Below are positions 16,715-25,608 of a stretch of DNA of 64,000 nucleotides, one piece after another (positions within the stretch are counted from its first letter, which is position 1; each line of letters opens with the position of its first letter). Source of the DNA: Nocardia fusca NBRC 14340 (GTDB taxonomy: Bacteria > Actinomycetota > Actinomycetes > Mycobacteriales > Mycobacteriaceae); NCBI RefSeq assembly GCF_001618425.1, contig NZ_BDCU01000017.1, positions 186,001-250,000 on the forward strand, read 5' to 3'. The notes under the pieces are model-generated. The model made no database searches. It had not been told where the DNA came from and worked only from the letters and a program-made list of their open reading frames with translations. The position numbers and the translations under genes are program-made.

Positions 16715-17580
16715 GATGACATCCCGGCGAGTAGGCGCTCGTAGGTCTGCCGCGTCTCGTCGGCGAGTGCGACGTGACGCACCAGTTCGCCGCGTGCCAG
16801 ATGCGGGTCGTAGGGCACCTCGACGATATCGCGGACCCAGCCGGCCAGATGTTCCCGCAAATGGTCGGCTACCCGCGAATCGGCGCCGCGCTGCTGATGG
16901 GATACCACGATGGTGGTGTCGCCGACGATCCCGCCGCCCATGGGTTCGGAGGAGTCGCCGTATTCGTCGTCGAGCCATTCGAGGGTCACCCGCAGGCGGT
17001 TGGCCGCGTCGACCCGCGCCGGGATGGTCAGGACCAGCGCGACATCCGCGTCGTCGAGCAACGGCCGCAACTGCCGGCTCGCGATCGGGTTCCCGCCGTC
17101 GTAGACGCCGGTGTATCCGGCCTGGTCGACCGCCCGGGCCACGGTGAGATAGCTCGCGCGGCGGCGCAGCGGCGCGGCGTCACGCCACAGCAGGCCGATT
17201 CCGGAGGTGGCCCGGGACATACAGTCCTTCAGCGGGGCCGGCTCGTCGTCGCCGCGGCCGTACAACCACTGCTGCATGCTGATCGGGTGCAGATGTTCGT
17301 CGGCGCCGCGCAGGGCCAGATCACCCCCGGCCGGGGTGGCGTCCACCGCGACCGTGGCGGTCCCCGCGAGACCGAGTTCACCCGCCAGCCCGAGCGCGGT
17401 GGTCGTGGTGCCGGCGCCACCGCAGCCGCCCACCACCAGGATCGGCCGGGGCTCGCCGGCCGCACGGGTCCGGGCGCCACCCGGCAACCGCACCACCCGC
17501 GCCTTCCGGTCTCCGTCTCGCCCGTCCATCGCCTCGGCGTCCGGTGCGGTGTCGAGCCAGCGGCTCCAATCCTCTCCCAT
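16711..17580 (-). CDS. ParA/CpaE-like atypical P-loop ATPase
   Basis: A 289-residue protein of the MinD/ParA superfamily. The P-loop VVGGCGGAGTTTTALGLA (about 51-68) lacks both lysines of a standard deviant Walker A, but VAVDATPAGGDLALRG (about 81-96) is the expected second motif. A VLTIPARVDAANRLRVTLE segment matches the later strand of the fold. TadZ/CpaE and septum-site (Ssd-like) proteins share this atypical loop and localise secretion machines. ATG at 17580 has GGAGAG upstream; it is 14 bases behind the preceding gene. A similar frame reaches 18498 but overlaps another gene. Confidence 0.85.
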   Translation of the reverse strand: MGEDWSRWLDTAPDAEAMDGRDGDRKARVVRLPGGARTRAAGEPRPILVVGGCGGAGTTTTALGLAGELGLAGTATVAVDATPAGGDLALRGADEHLHPISMQQWLYGRGDDEPAPLKDCMSRATSGIGLLWRDAAPLRRRASYLTVARAVDQAGYTGVYDGGNPIASRQLRPLLDDADVALVLTIPARVDAANRLRVTLEWLDDEYGDSSEPMGGGIVGDTTIVVSHQQRGADSRVADHLREHLAGWVRDIVEVPYDPHLARGELVRHVALADETRQTYERLLAGMSS

Positions 17581-17594
17581 CGCAGCACTCTCCT

Positions 17595-18527
17595 CTATCC
17601 GGCCGAGATACCCGTGATGAGGGTGCGGCCGTCGATCACCGCGGTGGTGACCGTTTGCCTGCTGTAGGTAGCGGGCTCGCCACCGGGCCGGAACTCGGTG
17701 ACCTCCACCGTGTACCGGCCATCGGCCACGGTCACGATCTCTACGCAGTGCGCGGTGCCGGGCGCCACGCTGTCGATACCCGCCTGGATCACCTCGGCGG
17801 AGGACACCGGAGCGTCGGGTGCGACCGCGGCGCGCGCCGCGGCGCCGGAACGCTGCACGTAGTAGGCGTATTGGAAGCGCAGCACGGCGTCGGGCCCGGA
17901 ATTCGTGCCACCCGGCCCCGCGCCGCGCACCACCTGCGCGGTCTGTTCGGCCGGACACGCCGCGGCGCCGGGATCGGCGCCGGCGCTCCCGGCGGTGAAG
18001 CGCAGGCCCGCGCCCCCGTCGGGCGCGGCTCCGGGGCCGGCGGCACCGGGCGTGCCCGGCGCCAGCAGGTACAGGACCACGGCGGCGGCGATACCGAGCA
18101 GCACCACGGCGGCGAGGAGTACTCCGGCGGTGCGGCGCCGGCGGGCGCCGTTCTCGGCCCCGATATCGCGGAGCCGGGCGGGGGTACGGCCGATCCGCGC
18201 CGGTTCGGTGAGTTCCTCGTCGTCGGCCCAGGGAAACCGGACCAGGTCCGCGTCCCGCTCGTCGCCGGGCGCGTCCACCCAGTCCGACCAGCCACCGGTG
18301 AATTCGGTGCGCCGACCGGACAGTTCGGCGGGCGCCGGATCGGGCCGGGCTGTCGCGCTTCCGGCCTCGGCGATGTAGTCGGGGTACCTGGCGGGGCCGT
18401 CGTCGTCGGCCCCCGGGACGGTCTCGCCGCCGGACTCCGGCGCGCGGGGCGGCACATCCGTGTCGCGCGCCCCCTCCGGCTCCAGCGGACCGTACCATCG
18501 ATCGAGCTTTTTGTAGGACTTCAACAT
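17595..18527 (-). CDS. Bitopic membrane protein of T4SS operon, unknown family
   Basis: A 310-residue protein: N-terminal motif LKSYKKLDRWYGPLEP, an acidic Pro-rich cytoplasmic stretch, one membrane helix (about 134-155), a Gly/Pro/Ala linker and an extracytoplasmic domain of about 130 residues with two cysteines that could pair and an end like DGRTLITGI. The same N-terminus is familiar from actinobacterial conjugation loci, but I cannot name the family. The ATG at 18527 has a GGGGG only one base upstream, so translation initiation may be weak or leaderless; no better start is visible. It is 57 bases behind the cutinase-like gene. Confidence 0.78.
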   Translation of the reverse strand: MLKSYKKLDRWYGPLEPEGARDTDVPPRAPESGGETVPGADDDGPARYPDYIAEAGSATARPDPAPAELSGRRTEFTGGWSDWVDAPGDERDADLVRFPWADDEELTEPARIGRTPARLRDIGAENGARRRRTAGVLLAAVVLLGIAAAVVLYLLAPGTPGAAGPGAAPDGGAGLRFTAGSAGADPGAAACPAEQTAQVVRGAGPGGTNSGPDAVLRFQYAYYVQRSGAAARAAVAPDAPVSSAEVIQAGIDSVAPGTAHCVEIVTVADGRYTVEVTEFRPGGEPATYSRQTVTTAVIDGRTLITGISAG

Positions 18528-18584
18528 TCCCCCATTCCCGTGGCGCCGGGCGCGTGATCTGGCATCATCGATCCCTCTCGGCGA

Positions 18585-20258
18585 TCAGTTCACGGAGAAC
18601 GAGTCGGTTTCGGTTGTACGGGGTGTTGGAGTGGTGGTCACCGGACCCTCCGGGGCACCATTGTTCACTCCTGTCCCAAATGGGAATTGTCCCGTACCGG
18701 AGGGAGCGGGCGCAGGCGACGCGCCGGGACCGGCCCCTGAGAATCCGTTCGGAGCGGGAACTCCGCTGTCCGGCATGCTCGGGACCTGCGGTATCGCCTT
18801 CTCCGCGACGGGTTCGTTGCCGCTGCCGTGTACCGCGGCGAGATCCCGCGCGGCCGCGGCGAACCAGTCGGCGATGAAGCGGGTAGGCGCCTCACCGGTG
18901 GCCGAAATGGCCGCATTGCCATAGGCCTGGTGCCGCTGGATGGTGTCCCAGTAGCGCACCCATGTCGTGGTGTCGAGCAGGGCGTGGTTGTCGGTGATGT
19001 TGTCGACGACCGCGTCGAAAGCCTGACTCACCAACCGGATACCGGTGGTGGGCGGAACGAGCTGCGGAACGGCGCCCAGCAGTTTGACTCCCAGCATCAG
19101 CAGCGCCGCCGGGGGATTCGCCAGACCGGCGGTGGCCAGCTCGGCGATCGCCGTGGGGTTCAGCACCGTACGGACGACGGTGACCACCGCGTTCAGCCCG
19201 ATCATGCCCACTTTCAGCAGAGCTCGCATGGCGCCCGGAATATCCAGCGGGGTCCGCGGATCGGCGGCATCGGCCAGCCGTTCGGAGATCGACTTCTTCG
19301 GCGAGATGTTCAGCGTCGCCAGCGAGGTGCCCTGGATGTCCTCGTTGACCACCTTGGTGGCCGTTTTGATCGAGGTGAACGCCAGGGCCTGGGCGATCGA
19401 GGTGAGCGAGGCGATCGGATCGCCACCGCTGAGCTTCATCTGCCCTACGACACCCGCCACCGCCTTGAGGATCGGCGCGCCCTCTGGGGCATCGCAGGCG
19501 AGATCGCCCGCGGCACAGAAACTGGCCACCCGCCCGGTGAGCGCACCGAAATTCTCCGCGGTATCCCGGTCGGGCGCGATACCGCCGCCGGTGGCCGGCG
19601 TCTGGTTCAGCGCCGCGATATGCCCGATCTCGGTGCCCTCGGTACCGGGCGCGGGGTCGGGGTTGGCCTTACCCGGCGCACCGGGAAACAGCGGGGCTCC
19701 GGCGTTGCGGGTCGGGTCACCGATCAACGCGACGGCGGCGACCTTGTCGGCGGGAAGGCCGCCCTGCCCCTGGCCGACCTCCTGCGCGAACACCGAGGCC
19801 ACATGCGCGCCCTGCGAATACCCGACGATCGCGAAGCGGGTCTCCGGGCAGCGCTGCGCCACCGAGCTCGCCATACTGCGCAGCCTGATCAGGCCGCCCT
19901 TCACCGAATCCGAATACGGTGTGGCGCTACCGCCGTCGACTCCGCCGAAGCTGGACTCGTACGGCACGTACGCACGCTCGACCAGCCCCTGGTCGGGCGC
20001 CGCGGCCATGAGCGGGCGGAAGACGGTGGACAGCATGCCGGTATCGGTCGTGGGTGCGGCATCCGGCGAGGATTCACCGGTGCCCTGGATCCCCAACGCG
20101 TACAGTGCCGGACACGAGGTCACCGCGAGTTCGGTCGACGGGCCCGCCGGATTCGGCGGTTGAGCGTACGCGGGAGCGGCGAGTGTGCCCGCTGCCGCCG
20201 TCGCCACAGCGACGGTGAATGCGATCAGCATCCCCGAGAATCTTGTGCATCCAGCCAT
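18585..20258 (-). CDS. Secreted cutinase-family esterase with long C-terminal extension
   Basis: A 557-residue exported alpha/beta hydrolase. Signal peptide with cleavage after AYA (residue 32), then a cutinase domain starting TSCPALYALGIQGTGESS, with the nucleophile elbow GYSQG (Ser148) and the cysteine-flanked aspartate region CAAGDLAC. The C-terminal 280 residues are helical/hydrophobic followed by a Pro/Ser/Thr-rich tail, much longer than the 200 residues of simple cutinases; PE-PPE-type and related mycobacterial esterases show similar additions. ATG at 20258 is preferred over TTG at 20270, though the ribosome site is weak. It is the first gene in the minus-strand series and may act on the lipid-rich outer envelope. 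Link to the T4SS is positional. Confidence 0.85.
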   Translation of the reverse strand: MAGCTRFSGMLIAFTVAVATAAAGTLAAPAYAQPPNPAGPSTELAVTSCPALYALGIQGTGESSPDAAPTTDTGMLSTVFRPLMAAAPDQGLVERAYVPYESSFGGVDGGSATPYSDSVKGGLIRLRSMASSVAQRCPETRFAIVGYSQGAHVASVFAQEVGQGQGGLPADKVAAVALIGDPTRNAGAPLFPGAPGKANPDPAPGTEGTEIGHIAALNQTPATGGGIAPDRDTAENFGALTGRVASFCAAGDLACDAPEGAPILKAVAGVVGQMKLSGGDPIASLTSIAQALAFTSIKTATKVVNEDIQGTSLATLNISPKKSISERLADAADPRTPLDIPGAMRALLKVGMIGLNAVVTVVRTVLNPTAIAELATAGLANPPAALLMLGVKLLGAVPQLVPPTTGIRLVSQAFDAVVDNITDNHALLDTTTWVRYWDTIQRHQAYGNAAISATGEAPTRFIADWFAAAARDLAAVHGSGNEPVAEKAIPQVPSMPDSGVPAPNGFSGAGPGASPAPAPSGTGQFPFGTGVNNGAPEGPVTTTPTPRTTETDSFSVN

Positions 20259-20670
20259 AGCGACCCGCAATCAGTCCTACCGCAGTTACCGAGCGCGACG
20301 AAACGCAGTAAACGGTAACAGATTCCGGCTATGACCGCTGAAGCGCCGAAGAGTTTACGCGACCCGCCAGCACGACCCGGACGTGACACGGCGCGCCGAA
20401 GCCCGAACGTTATATTCTTCCGGCAACAGCAGAAGGGCTGGCAAGGCCCCGAAACACGCCAGGGGACACCCCTCTTCCGGACTCGGCGAAGGACAGAATC
20501 CGCAGGAGACACACCCGGTCACCACGGGGAACACGGAACCACCGGCCGACGTCTGCGCACCGCTCGGCCGCCGCGAACACCGCCGCGGACGCACCTGGAC
20601 ACAAGCCCGCGGCCACGGCGGACGCGCAGGCACCCGGAAAGACGACGACCCCAGCGGACGCGGGGGACGC
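20259..20670. other. Intergenic region between relA and the T4SS-side genes
   Basis: About 410 bases without a convincing gene; short frames here have no ribosome site or family match. It should contain the relA 3' end and the promoter for the cutinase-like gene. A 7-bp inverted repeat GTTACCG/CGGTAAC (20285-20291 and 20313-20319) lies 27-61 bases upstream of the cutinase start and is a possible operator. A TATAAC hexamer on the minus strand (near 20410) is a weak -10 candidate with no good -35. Confidence 0.5.
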
Positions 20671-23067
20671 TCAGGCGGCGGAGGTCACCCGGTACACGTC
20701 GTAGACACCTTCGACATTGCGGACAACATTCAGCAAATGCCCGAGGTGCTTCGGATCACCCATCTCGAAGGTGAATTTACTGATCGCCACGCGGTCTCCG
20801 TGGGTGGCCACCGACGCGGACAGGATGTTGACCTTCTCGTCGGCGAGCACCTTGGTGACATCGGAGAGCAGCCGGGTGCGGTCCAGCGCCTCGATCTGGA
20901 TGGCCACCAGGAACACCGAATGCGGCGACGGCGCCCACTCCACCTCGATGATGCGTTCGGACTGGGCGCGCAGCGAATCGGCGTTGGTGCAGTCGACCCG
21001 GTGCACACTCACCGACCCGCCGCGGGTGACGAAACCCATGATCTCGTCACCCGGTACGGGGGTGCAGCATTTGGCCAGCTTCGCGACGGTCCCCTCGGCG
21101 CCGGGGATCAGAACGCCGGCATCGCCGGTGAGCCGCTGCCGCGACGGTGTGGTGGACGGCGTGGACCGTTCGGCGAGTTCGTTCTCGACATCGCCGATTC
21201 CGCCCAGCTGGGCCATCAGCCGCTGCACCACATGGTGCGCGGAGACCTGATGTTCGCCGACGGCGGTGTAGAGCGCGGAGATATCGCTGTAGTGCAGTTC
21301 GTGGGCGACGGCGGTCATGGCGTCGACGCTCATCAACCGCTGCAGCGGTAGTCCGACGCGGCGGACCTCCTTGTTGATCTGTTCCTTGCCGCTTTCCAGT
21401 GCCTCTTCGCGACGCTCCTTGGCGAACCACTGCCGGATCTTGGCCTTCGCGCGCGGCGAGACGACGAAGGTCTGCCAGTCACGGCTGGGCCCGGCATTGG
21501 GCGCCTTGGAGGTGAAGACCTCGACGACCTCCCCGTTCTCCAGCTGGCGTTCCAGCGCAACCAGCCGCCCGTTGACCCGGGCACCGATGCATTTGTGCCC
21601 GACCTCGGTATGCACCGCGTAGGCGAAATCCACCGGAGTGGACTTCTGCGGCAACGTGATCACATCACCCTTCGGGGTGAAGACGAAGATCTCGGGCGCC
21701 TTGAGGTCGAAGCGCAGCGATTCCAGGAACTCCGCCGGATCCGCGGCCTCCCGCTGCCAGTCGAGCAGCTGCCGCATCCAGGCCATATCGTCGACCTCGG
21801 CGGCGTCGCCGGAATGGCGGCCCTTGGTCTCCTTGTAGCGCCAGTGCGCGGCGATGCCGAATTCGGCGGTCCGGTGCATATCGTGGGTGCGGATCTGCAC
21901 CTCGAGCGGTTTACCGTCCGGGCCGACCACCGTCGTGTGCAGCGACTGGTAGACGCCGTAGCGGGGCTGGGCGATGTAGTCCTTGAACCGCCCGGCCATG
22001 GGCTGCCACAGCGAATGCACCACACCGACGGCGGCGTAGCAGTCGCGCACCTCGTCGCACAGGATCCGGATACCCACCAGGTCGTGGATATCGTCGAAAT
22101 CCTTCCCCTTCACGATCATCTTCTGGTAGATCGACCAGTAGTGCTTGGGGCGGCCCTCGACGGTGGCGGGGATCCGGGACGCCGCGAGGGTGTTGACGAT
22201 CTCCGCGCGCACCTTCGCGAGATAGGTGTCACGTGACGGCGCGCGGTCGGCGACCAAGCGGACGATCTCGTCGTATTTCTTGGGATGCAGGATCGCGAAC
22301 GCGAGGTCCTCCAGTTCCCATTTCACGGTGGCCATACCCAGCCGGTGCGCCAGCGGCGCGATCACCTCGAGGGTTTCGCGTGCCTTCTTGGCCTGCTTCT
22401 CCGGGGGCAGGAACCGCATGGTGCGCATATTGTGCAACCGGTCGGCCACCTTGATCACCAGGACACGCGGGTCGCGCGCCATCGCGATGATCATCTTGCG
22501 GATGGTCTCGGCTTCCGCCGCGGCGCCCAGGTTCACCTTGTCCAGCTTGGTGACACCGTCGACGAGGTGGGCCACCTCGGAACCGAAATCCGCGGTCAGC
22601 TGTTCGAGCGAGTACCCGGTGTCCTCGACGGTGTCGTGCAGCAGGGCCGCGACCAGGGTGGTGGTGTCCATCCCCAGCTCGGCCAGAATGTTCGCGACGG
22701 CCAGCGGGTGGGTGATGTACGGATCACCGGATTTGCGGAACTGGGTCGCGTGCCGCTCGTCGGCCACATCGAATGCCCGCTGCAGCTGAGTGAGGTTGGC
22801 CTTCGGGTACAGCTCGCGGTGTACCGTCGCCAGCGGCTCGAGCACCGGTTTGACGGCCGGAATGCCACGCTGACCGGTCATCCGCCGGGCCAGCCGGGCC
22901 CGTACCCGGCGCGACGCCGAACTGGGTACCGCGCCGGAGGGCCGGACACCGTCGGATTCGGGCGCGGTCTCCGGGCGCGCACCGGCGGCAGGGGCAGGGG
23001 TGGCGGCACCGTTCGACTGCGAACCGGACGTCTGCTCGACATTCGCCTCGCCCAGATGCTGAGTCAT
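20671..23067 (-). CDS. relA: Bifunctional (p)ppGpp synthetase/hydrolase Rel
   Basis: Cytoplasmic stringent-response enzyme that makes and degrades (p)ppGpp. The 798-residue protein has an N-terminal HD hydrolase domain (HDTVEDT near residue 147), a synthetase domain with the RFKDYIAQP segment (an RxKD motif typical of bifunctional Rel), a TGS domain ([14 protein letters not shown]) and a C-terminal ACT domain. The first 75 residues are a low-complexity extension. ATG at 23067 has AGAGGTGG upstream. In M. tuberculosis relA is followed by apt on the upstream side; here an ABC-F gene is inserted between them. Confidence 0.97.
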   Translation of the reverse strand: MTQHLGEANVEQTSGSQSNGAATPAPAAGARPETAPESDGVRPSGAVPSSASRRVRARLARRMTGQRGIPAVKPVLEPLATVHRELYPKANLTQLQRAFDVADERHATQFRKSGDPYITHPLAVANILAELGMDTTTLVAALLHDTVEDTGYSLEQLTADFGSEVAHLVDGVTKLDKVNLGAAAEAETIRKMIIAMARDPRVLVIKVADRLHNMRTMRFLPPEKQAKKARETLEVIAPLAHRLGMATVKWELEDLAFAILHPKKYDEIVRLVADRAPSRDTYLAKVRAEIVNTLAASRIPATVEGRPKHYWSIYQKMIVKGKDFDDIHDLVGIRILCDEVRDCYAAVGVVHSLWQPMAGRFKDYIAQPRYGVYQSLHTTVVGPDGKPLEVQIRTHDMHRTAEFGIAAHWRYKETKGRHSGDAAEVDDMAWMRQLLDWQREAADPAEFLESLRFDLKAPEIFVFTPKGDVITLPQKSTPVDFAYAVHTEVGHKCIGARVNGRLVALERQLENGEVVEVFTSKAPNAGPSRDWQTFVVSPRAKAKIRQWFAKERREEALESGKEQINKEVRRVGLPLQRLMSVDAMTAVAHELHYSDISALYTAVGEHQVSAHHVVQRLMAQLGGIGDVENELAERSTPSTTPSRQRLTGDAGVLIPGAEGTVAKLAKCCTPVPGDEIMGFVTRGGSVSVHRVDCTNADSLRAQSERIIEVEWAPSPHSVFLVAIQIEALDRTRLLSDVTKVLADEKVNILSASVATHGDRVAISKFTFEMGDPKHLGHLLNVVRNVEGVYDVYRVTSAA

Positions 23068-23180
23068 GCCACCACCTCTCCGTGCCGCGGCAGATCACCG
23101 CAACGTTCCAGACCACCAACTTTAACCCCCACAGCACCGTGGGAAACCCCCGCCGCAACACCATCGACATGGATCGATAT

Positions 23181-23196
23181 CCCCGGCCACCCGGGG
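23181..23196 (-). terminator. Weak hairpin after ABC-F gene
   Basis: CCCCGG-CCAC-CCGGGG, a 6-bp stem with a four-base loop about 50 bases beyond the ABC-F stop. It may be a short terminator ahead of the relA promoter; support is modest. Confidence 0.35.
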
Positions 23197-23243
23197 GAAC
23201 GCCCGATCGCACCCCGGCGCTCCCCCGGCGGCGCGGTCCGGGG

Positions 23244-24821
23244 TCATTCCACCAGACCTGCCGGGGTCAGTTCCAACTGCCGGGTGACCCCGATCTCGTC
23301 CAGGAACCGCTGATCATGACTCACCACCAGCAACGCTCCCTGATACGCGGCGAGCGCCTGCGTCAGATGGCCGAGACTCACCAGGTCGAGATTATTGGTG
23401 GGTTCGTCCAGTATCAGCAGGCCGGGCGCGGGATTGGCGAGCAGCAGGACAGCCAGCGCGGCCCGCAGCCGCTCGCCGCCGGACAGGGCGGCAGCGGGCA
23501 CATCGGCGGCGGCACCACGGAACAGGAAGCGGGCGAGCTGGGCGCGGATCCGTTCCGGTGCGGCGTGCGGGGCGGCGTCGGCGACGTTGTCGTATACGGT
23601 CCGGTGCTCGTCGAAGATATCGAGACGCTGCGGGAGCAGCCGCCAGGGCACCCGAGGCGGTTCCGCGGTGATCCGCCGCAGCAGCGTGGTCTTCCCCACG
23701 CCGTTGCGGCCGGTGATCGCCAGCCGCTCCGGCCCCCGCACCGCGAGGGACACCACCGGACCGTTGGCCAGTTCCACCCCGTCCAGCTCGAAGACCTCCT
23801 GCCCGGGATGCAGGCGCGTACCGGGCAGATCGACGCGGATCTCGCGGTCGTCGCGCAGCATCTCCTCGGCCTGGTCCAGCCGTTCCTCGGCGTCCTCCAC
23901 TTTCTCCAGATGGTTGTTGCGCAGTTTGCCCGCCGCGACCTGCGCCTGCCGTTTGCGCTGGCCCATGATGATCTTCGGTTCGCGCTTGTTCTCGAACATC
24001 TTCTGCCCGTACCGCTGCCGCCGGTCGAGTTTGATCCGGGCCTGCACCAGTTCCCGCGACTGTTTGCGCACATCGCTGCGGGCCTCCCGGATCGCCGCCC
24101 GCGCTGTCTCCTGCTCCTGTTCGACGGCACGTTCGTAGTCGCTGTAGTTGCCGCCGAACACTCGCAGCGCGCCGCCGCGGAGTTCGGCGATGGTGTCCAT
24201 CCGCTCCAGCAGCTCGCGGTCGTGGCCGACCACCACAACCGTCCCGGTGAACTGTGCGACCACCTCGTAGAGGCGGGCACGGGCGGCCCGGTCGAGGTTG
24301 TTGGTGGGTTCGTCGAGCAACAGCACATCCGGTTCGGTCAGCAGTTGTGCGCCCAGGCCGAGCAGTACGGTCTCACCACCGGACAGCGTCGCCAGGCGGC
24401 GGTCCAGCTGCTGTACACCGTCGGCGAGGTAACCGAGTCCGAGCCGGCCGAGCATCGCCACCGCGCGTTCTTCGATATCCCACTGCGTTCCGACGACCTC
24501 GAAATCGGTGTCGGCACCGCTACCGGACTCGATGCGATGCAATGCTTTTCGGATCCCGGCGATACCGAGTACCTCGTCGACGCGCCGGCCGACGGCGAGC
24601 CCGAGATCCTGGCGCAGATATCCCAGCTGCCCGGTCACCGTGATCGACCCGCGGGCGGGCAGCAGATCACGCGCGACCAGCCGCAGCAGAGTGGACTTCC
24701 CGGCGCCGTTGGCTCCGACGAGACCGATATGGCCCGCGGTGAGCACGGCGTCGAGCCCGTCGAACACCGGAGTCCCATCCGGCCAGGTGAACGAAAGATC
24801 GGAAAGAGAAATATCGGCCAT
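23244..24821 (-). CDS. ABC-F family ATPase
   Basis: A 525-residue soluble protein with two ABC domains and no membrane segment, the ABC-F layout. Domain 1 has Walker A GANGAGKST (about 35-43), signature LSGGE and LLLDEPTNNLD; domain 2 has GRNGVGKTT, LSGGERLR and a second DEPTNNLD. A charged linker (QSRELVQARIKLDRRQRYGQ) separates them. ABC-F proteins act on the ribosome, as translation factors or to displace antibiotics; which applies cannot be told here. ATG at 24821 is chosen because the fold begins there; the frame is open for 51 more codons upstream. It sits between apt and relA, a place without such a gene in M. tuberculosis. Confidence 0.92.
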   Translation of the reverse strand: MADISLSDLSFTWPDGTPVFDGLDAVLTAGHIGLVGANGAGKSTLLRLVARDLLPARGSITVTGQLGYLRQDLGLAVGRRVDEVLGIAGIRKALHRIESGSGADTDFEVVGTQWDIEERAVAMLGRLGLGYLADGVQQLDRRLATLSGGETVLLGLGAQLLTEPDVLLLDEPTNNLDRAARARLYEVVAQFTGTVVVVGHDRELLERMDTIAELRGGALRVFGGNYSDYERAVEQEQETARAAIREARSDVRKQSRELVQARIKLDRRQRYGQKMFENKREPKIIMGQRKRQAQVAAGKLRNNHLEKVEDAEERLDQAEEMLRDDREIRVDLPGTRLHPGQEVFELDGVELANGPVVSLAVRGPERLAITGRNGVGKTTLLRRITAEPPRVPWRLLPQRLDIFDEHRTVYDNVADAAPHAAPERIRAQLARFLFRGAAADVPAAALSGGERLRAALAVLLLANPAPGLLILDEPTNNLDLVSLGHLTQALAAYQGALLVVSHDQRFLDEIGVTRQLELTPAGLVE

Positions 24822-25006
24822 GGCTGCCCCTGGAGGTATCGATACGAAGACGACGCGCAGAACGCGGGCCGCACGAGCGACTACCTCACGAGAGCAATGG
24901 CAGCTCCGATCCTCGGGAACAAGACTCCCGCGACGATACGCGCCGGCCACCCCGGACGCCAGCACATTACGCATCGGGTCACATTTCGGCCCCCGAGCCG
25001 CGTGGC

Positions 25007-25579
25007 CTACACGGTGACGATCGATGTGACCGGGTACTCGCCCTGCCGGTCCCGGCCGCGCAGCGCCTCGATCTCCAGCACGACCGCGGCTGCCACCACC
25101 TCGGCGCCGGCAGCGGCGAACAGATCGGCGGCCGCGGCCAGCGTGCCGCCGGTCGCCAGGACGTCGTCGAGCAGCAGGACACGGCGGCCCGCCAGCGCCA
25201 CGCCGGTGGCCGGAATCTCCAGCGCCGCCGTACCGTATTCGAGTTCGTACTCTCGCGTGATCACCGGCGGTGGGAGTTTGCCGCGCTTACGGACGGCCAG
25301 CACACCGGTTCCCAGTGTGGTGGCGACTCCGGCGCCGAGGAGGAAGCCCCGGGCATCGACCCCGGCCACCAGATCCGCATCGGGCACCAGCGCGGCCAGA
25401 CAGTCGACCACCGTGCGGAAGCCCTGGGGATCGGCGAAAACCGGAGTGAGATCGGCGAATCGGACCCCCGGCTCCGGGAAGTCGTCGGCCCAGCGGGTGT
25501 ATCTGCGCACCAATGCGGCGGCCTCACCGGATCGTTCGGCCACCGCGTCCGCGGGTTCGACCGCCGCATGCTTGCTCAT
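25007..25579 (-). CDS. apt: Adenine phosphoribosyltransferase
   Basis: Purine-salvage enzyme converting adenine and PRPP to AMP. The 190-residue product carries the PRPP-binding motif VLLLDDVLATGGT (about 137-149) and the type I PRTase N-terminal pattern FPEPGVRFADLTPVF. ATG at 25579 has GGAGGT at ideal spacing. It lies 29 bases behind the binding-lipoprotein gene, as in the M. tuberculosis order Rv2585c-apt. Confidence 0.95.
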   Translation of the reverse strand: MSKHAAVEPADAVAERSGEAAALVRRYTRWADDFPEPGVRFADLTPVFADPQGFRTVVDCLAALVPDADLVAGVDARGFLLGAGVATTLGTGVLAVRKRGKLPPPVITREYELEYGTAALEIPATGVALAGRRVLLLDDVLATGGTLAAAADLFAAAGAEVVAAAVVLEIEALRGRDRQGEYPVTSIVTV

Positions 25580-25608
25580 CACACCTCCATGATCGGCTAC
25601 CGCGCAGC

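Noticed and set aside
3451..20258. Relaxase, integrase, excisionase or attachment site for an integrative conjugative element
   Set aside because: No such protein motifs and no flanking direct repeats were seen within the window, so the block is not called a mobile element.
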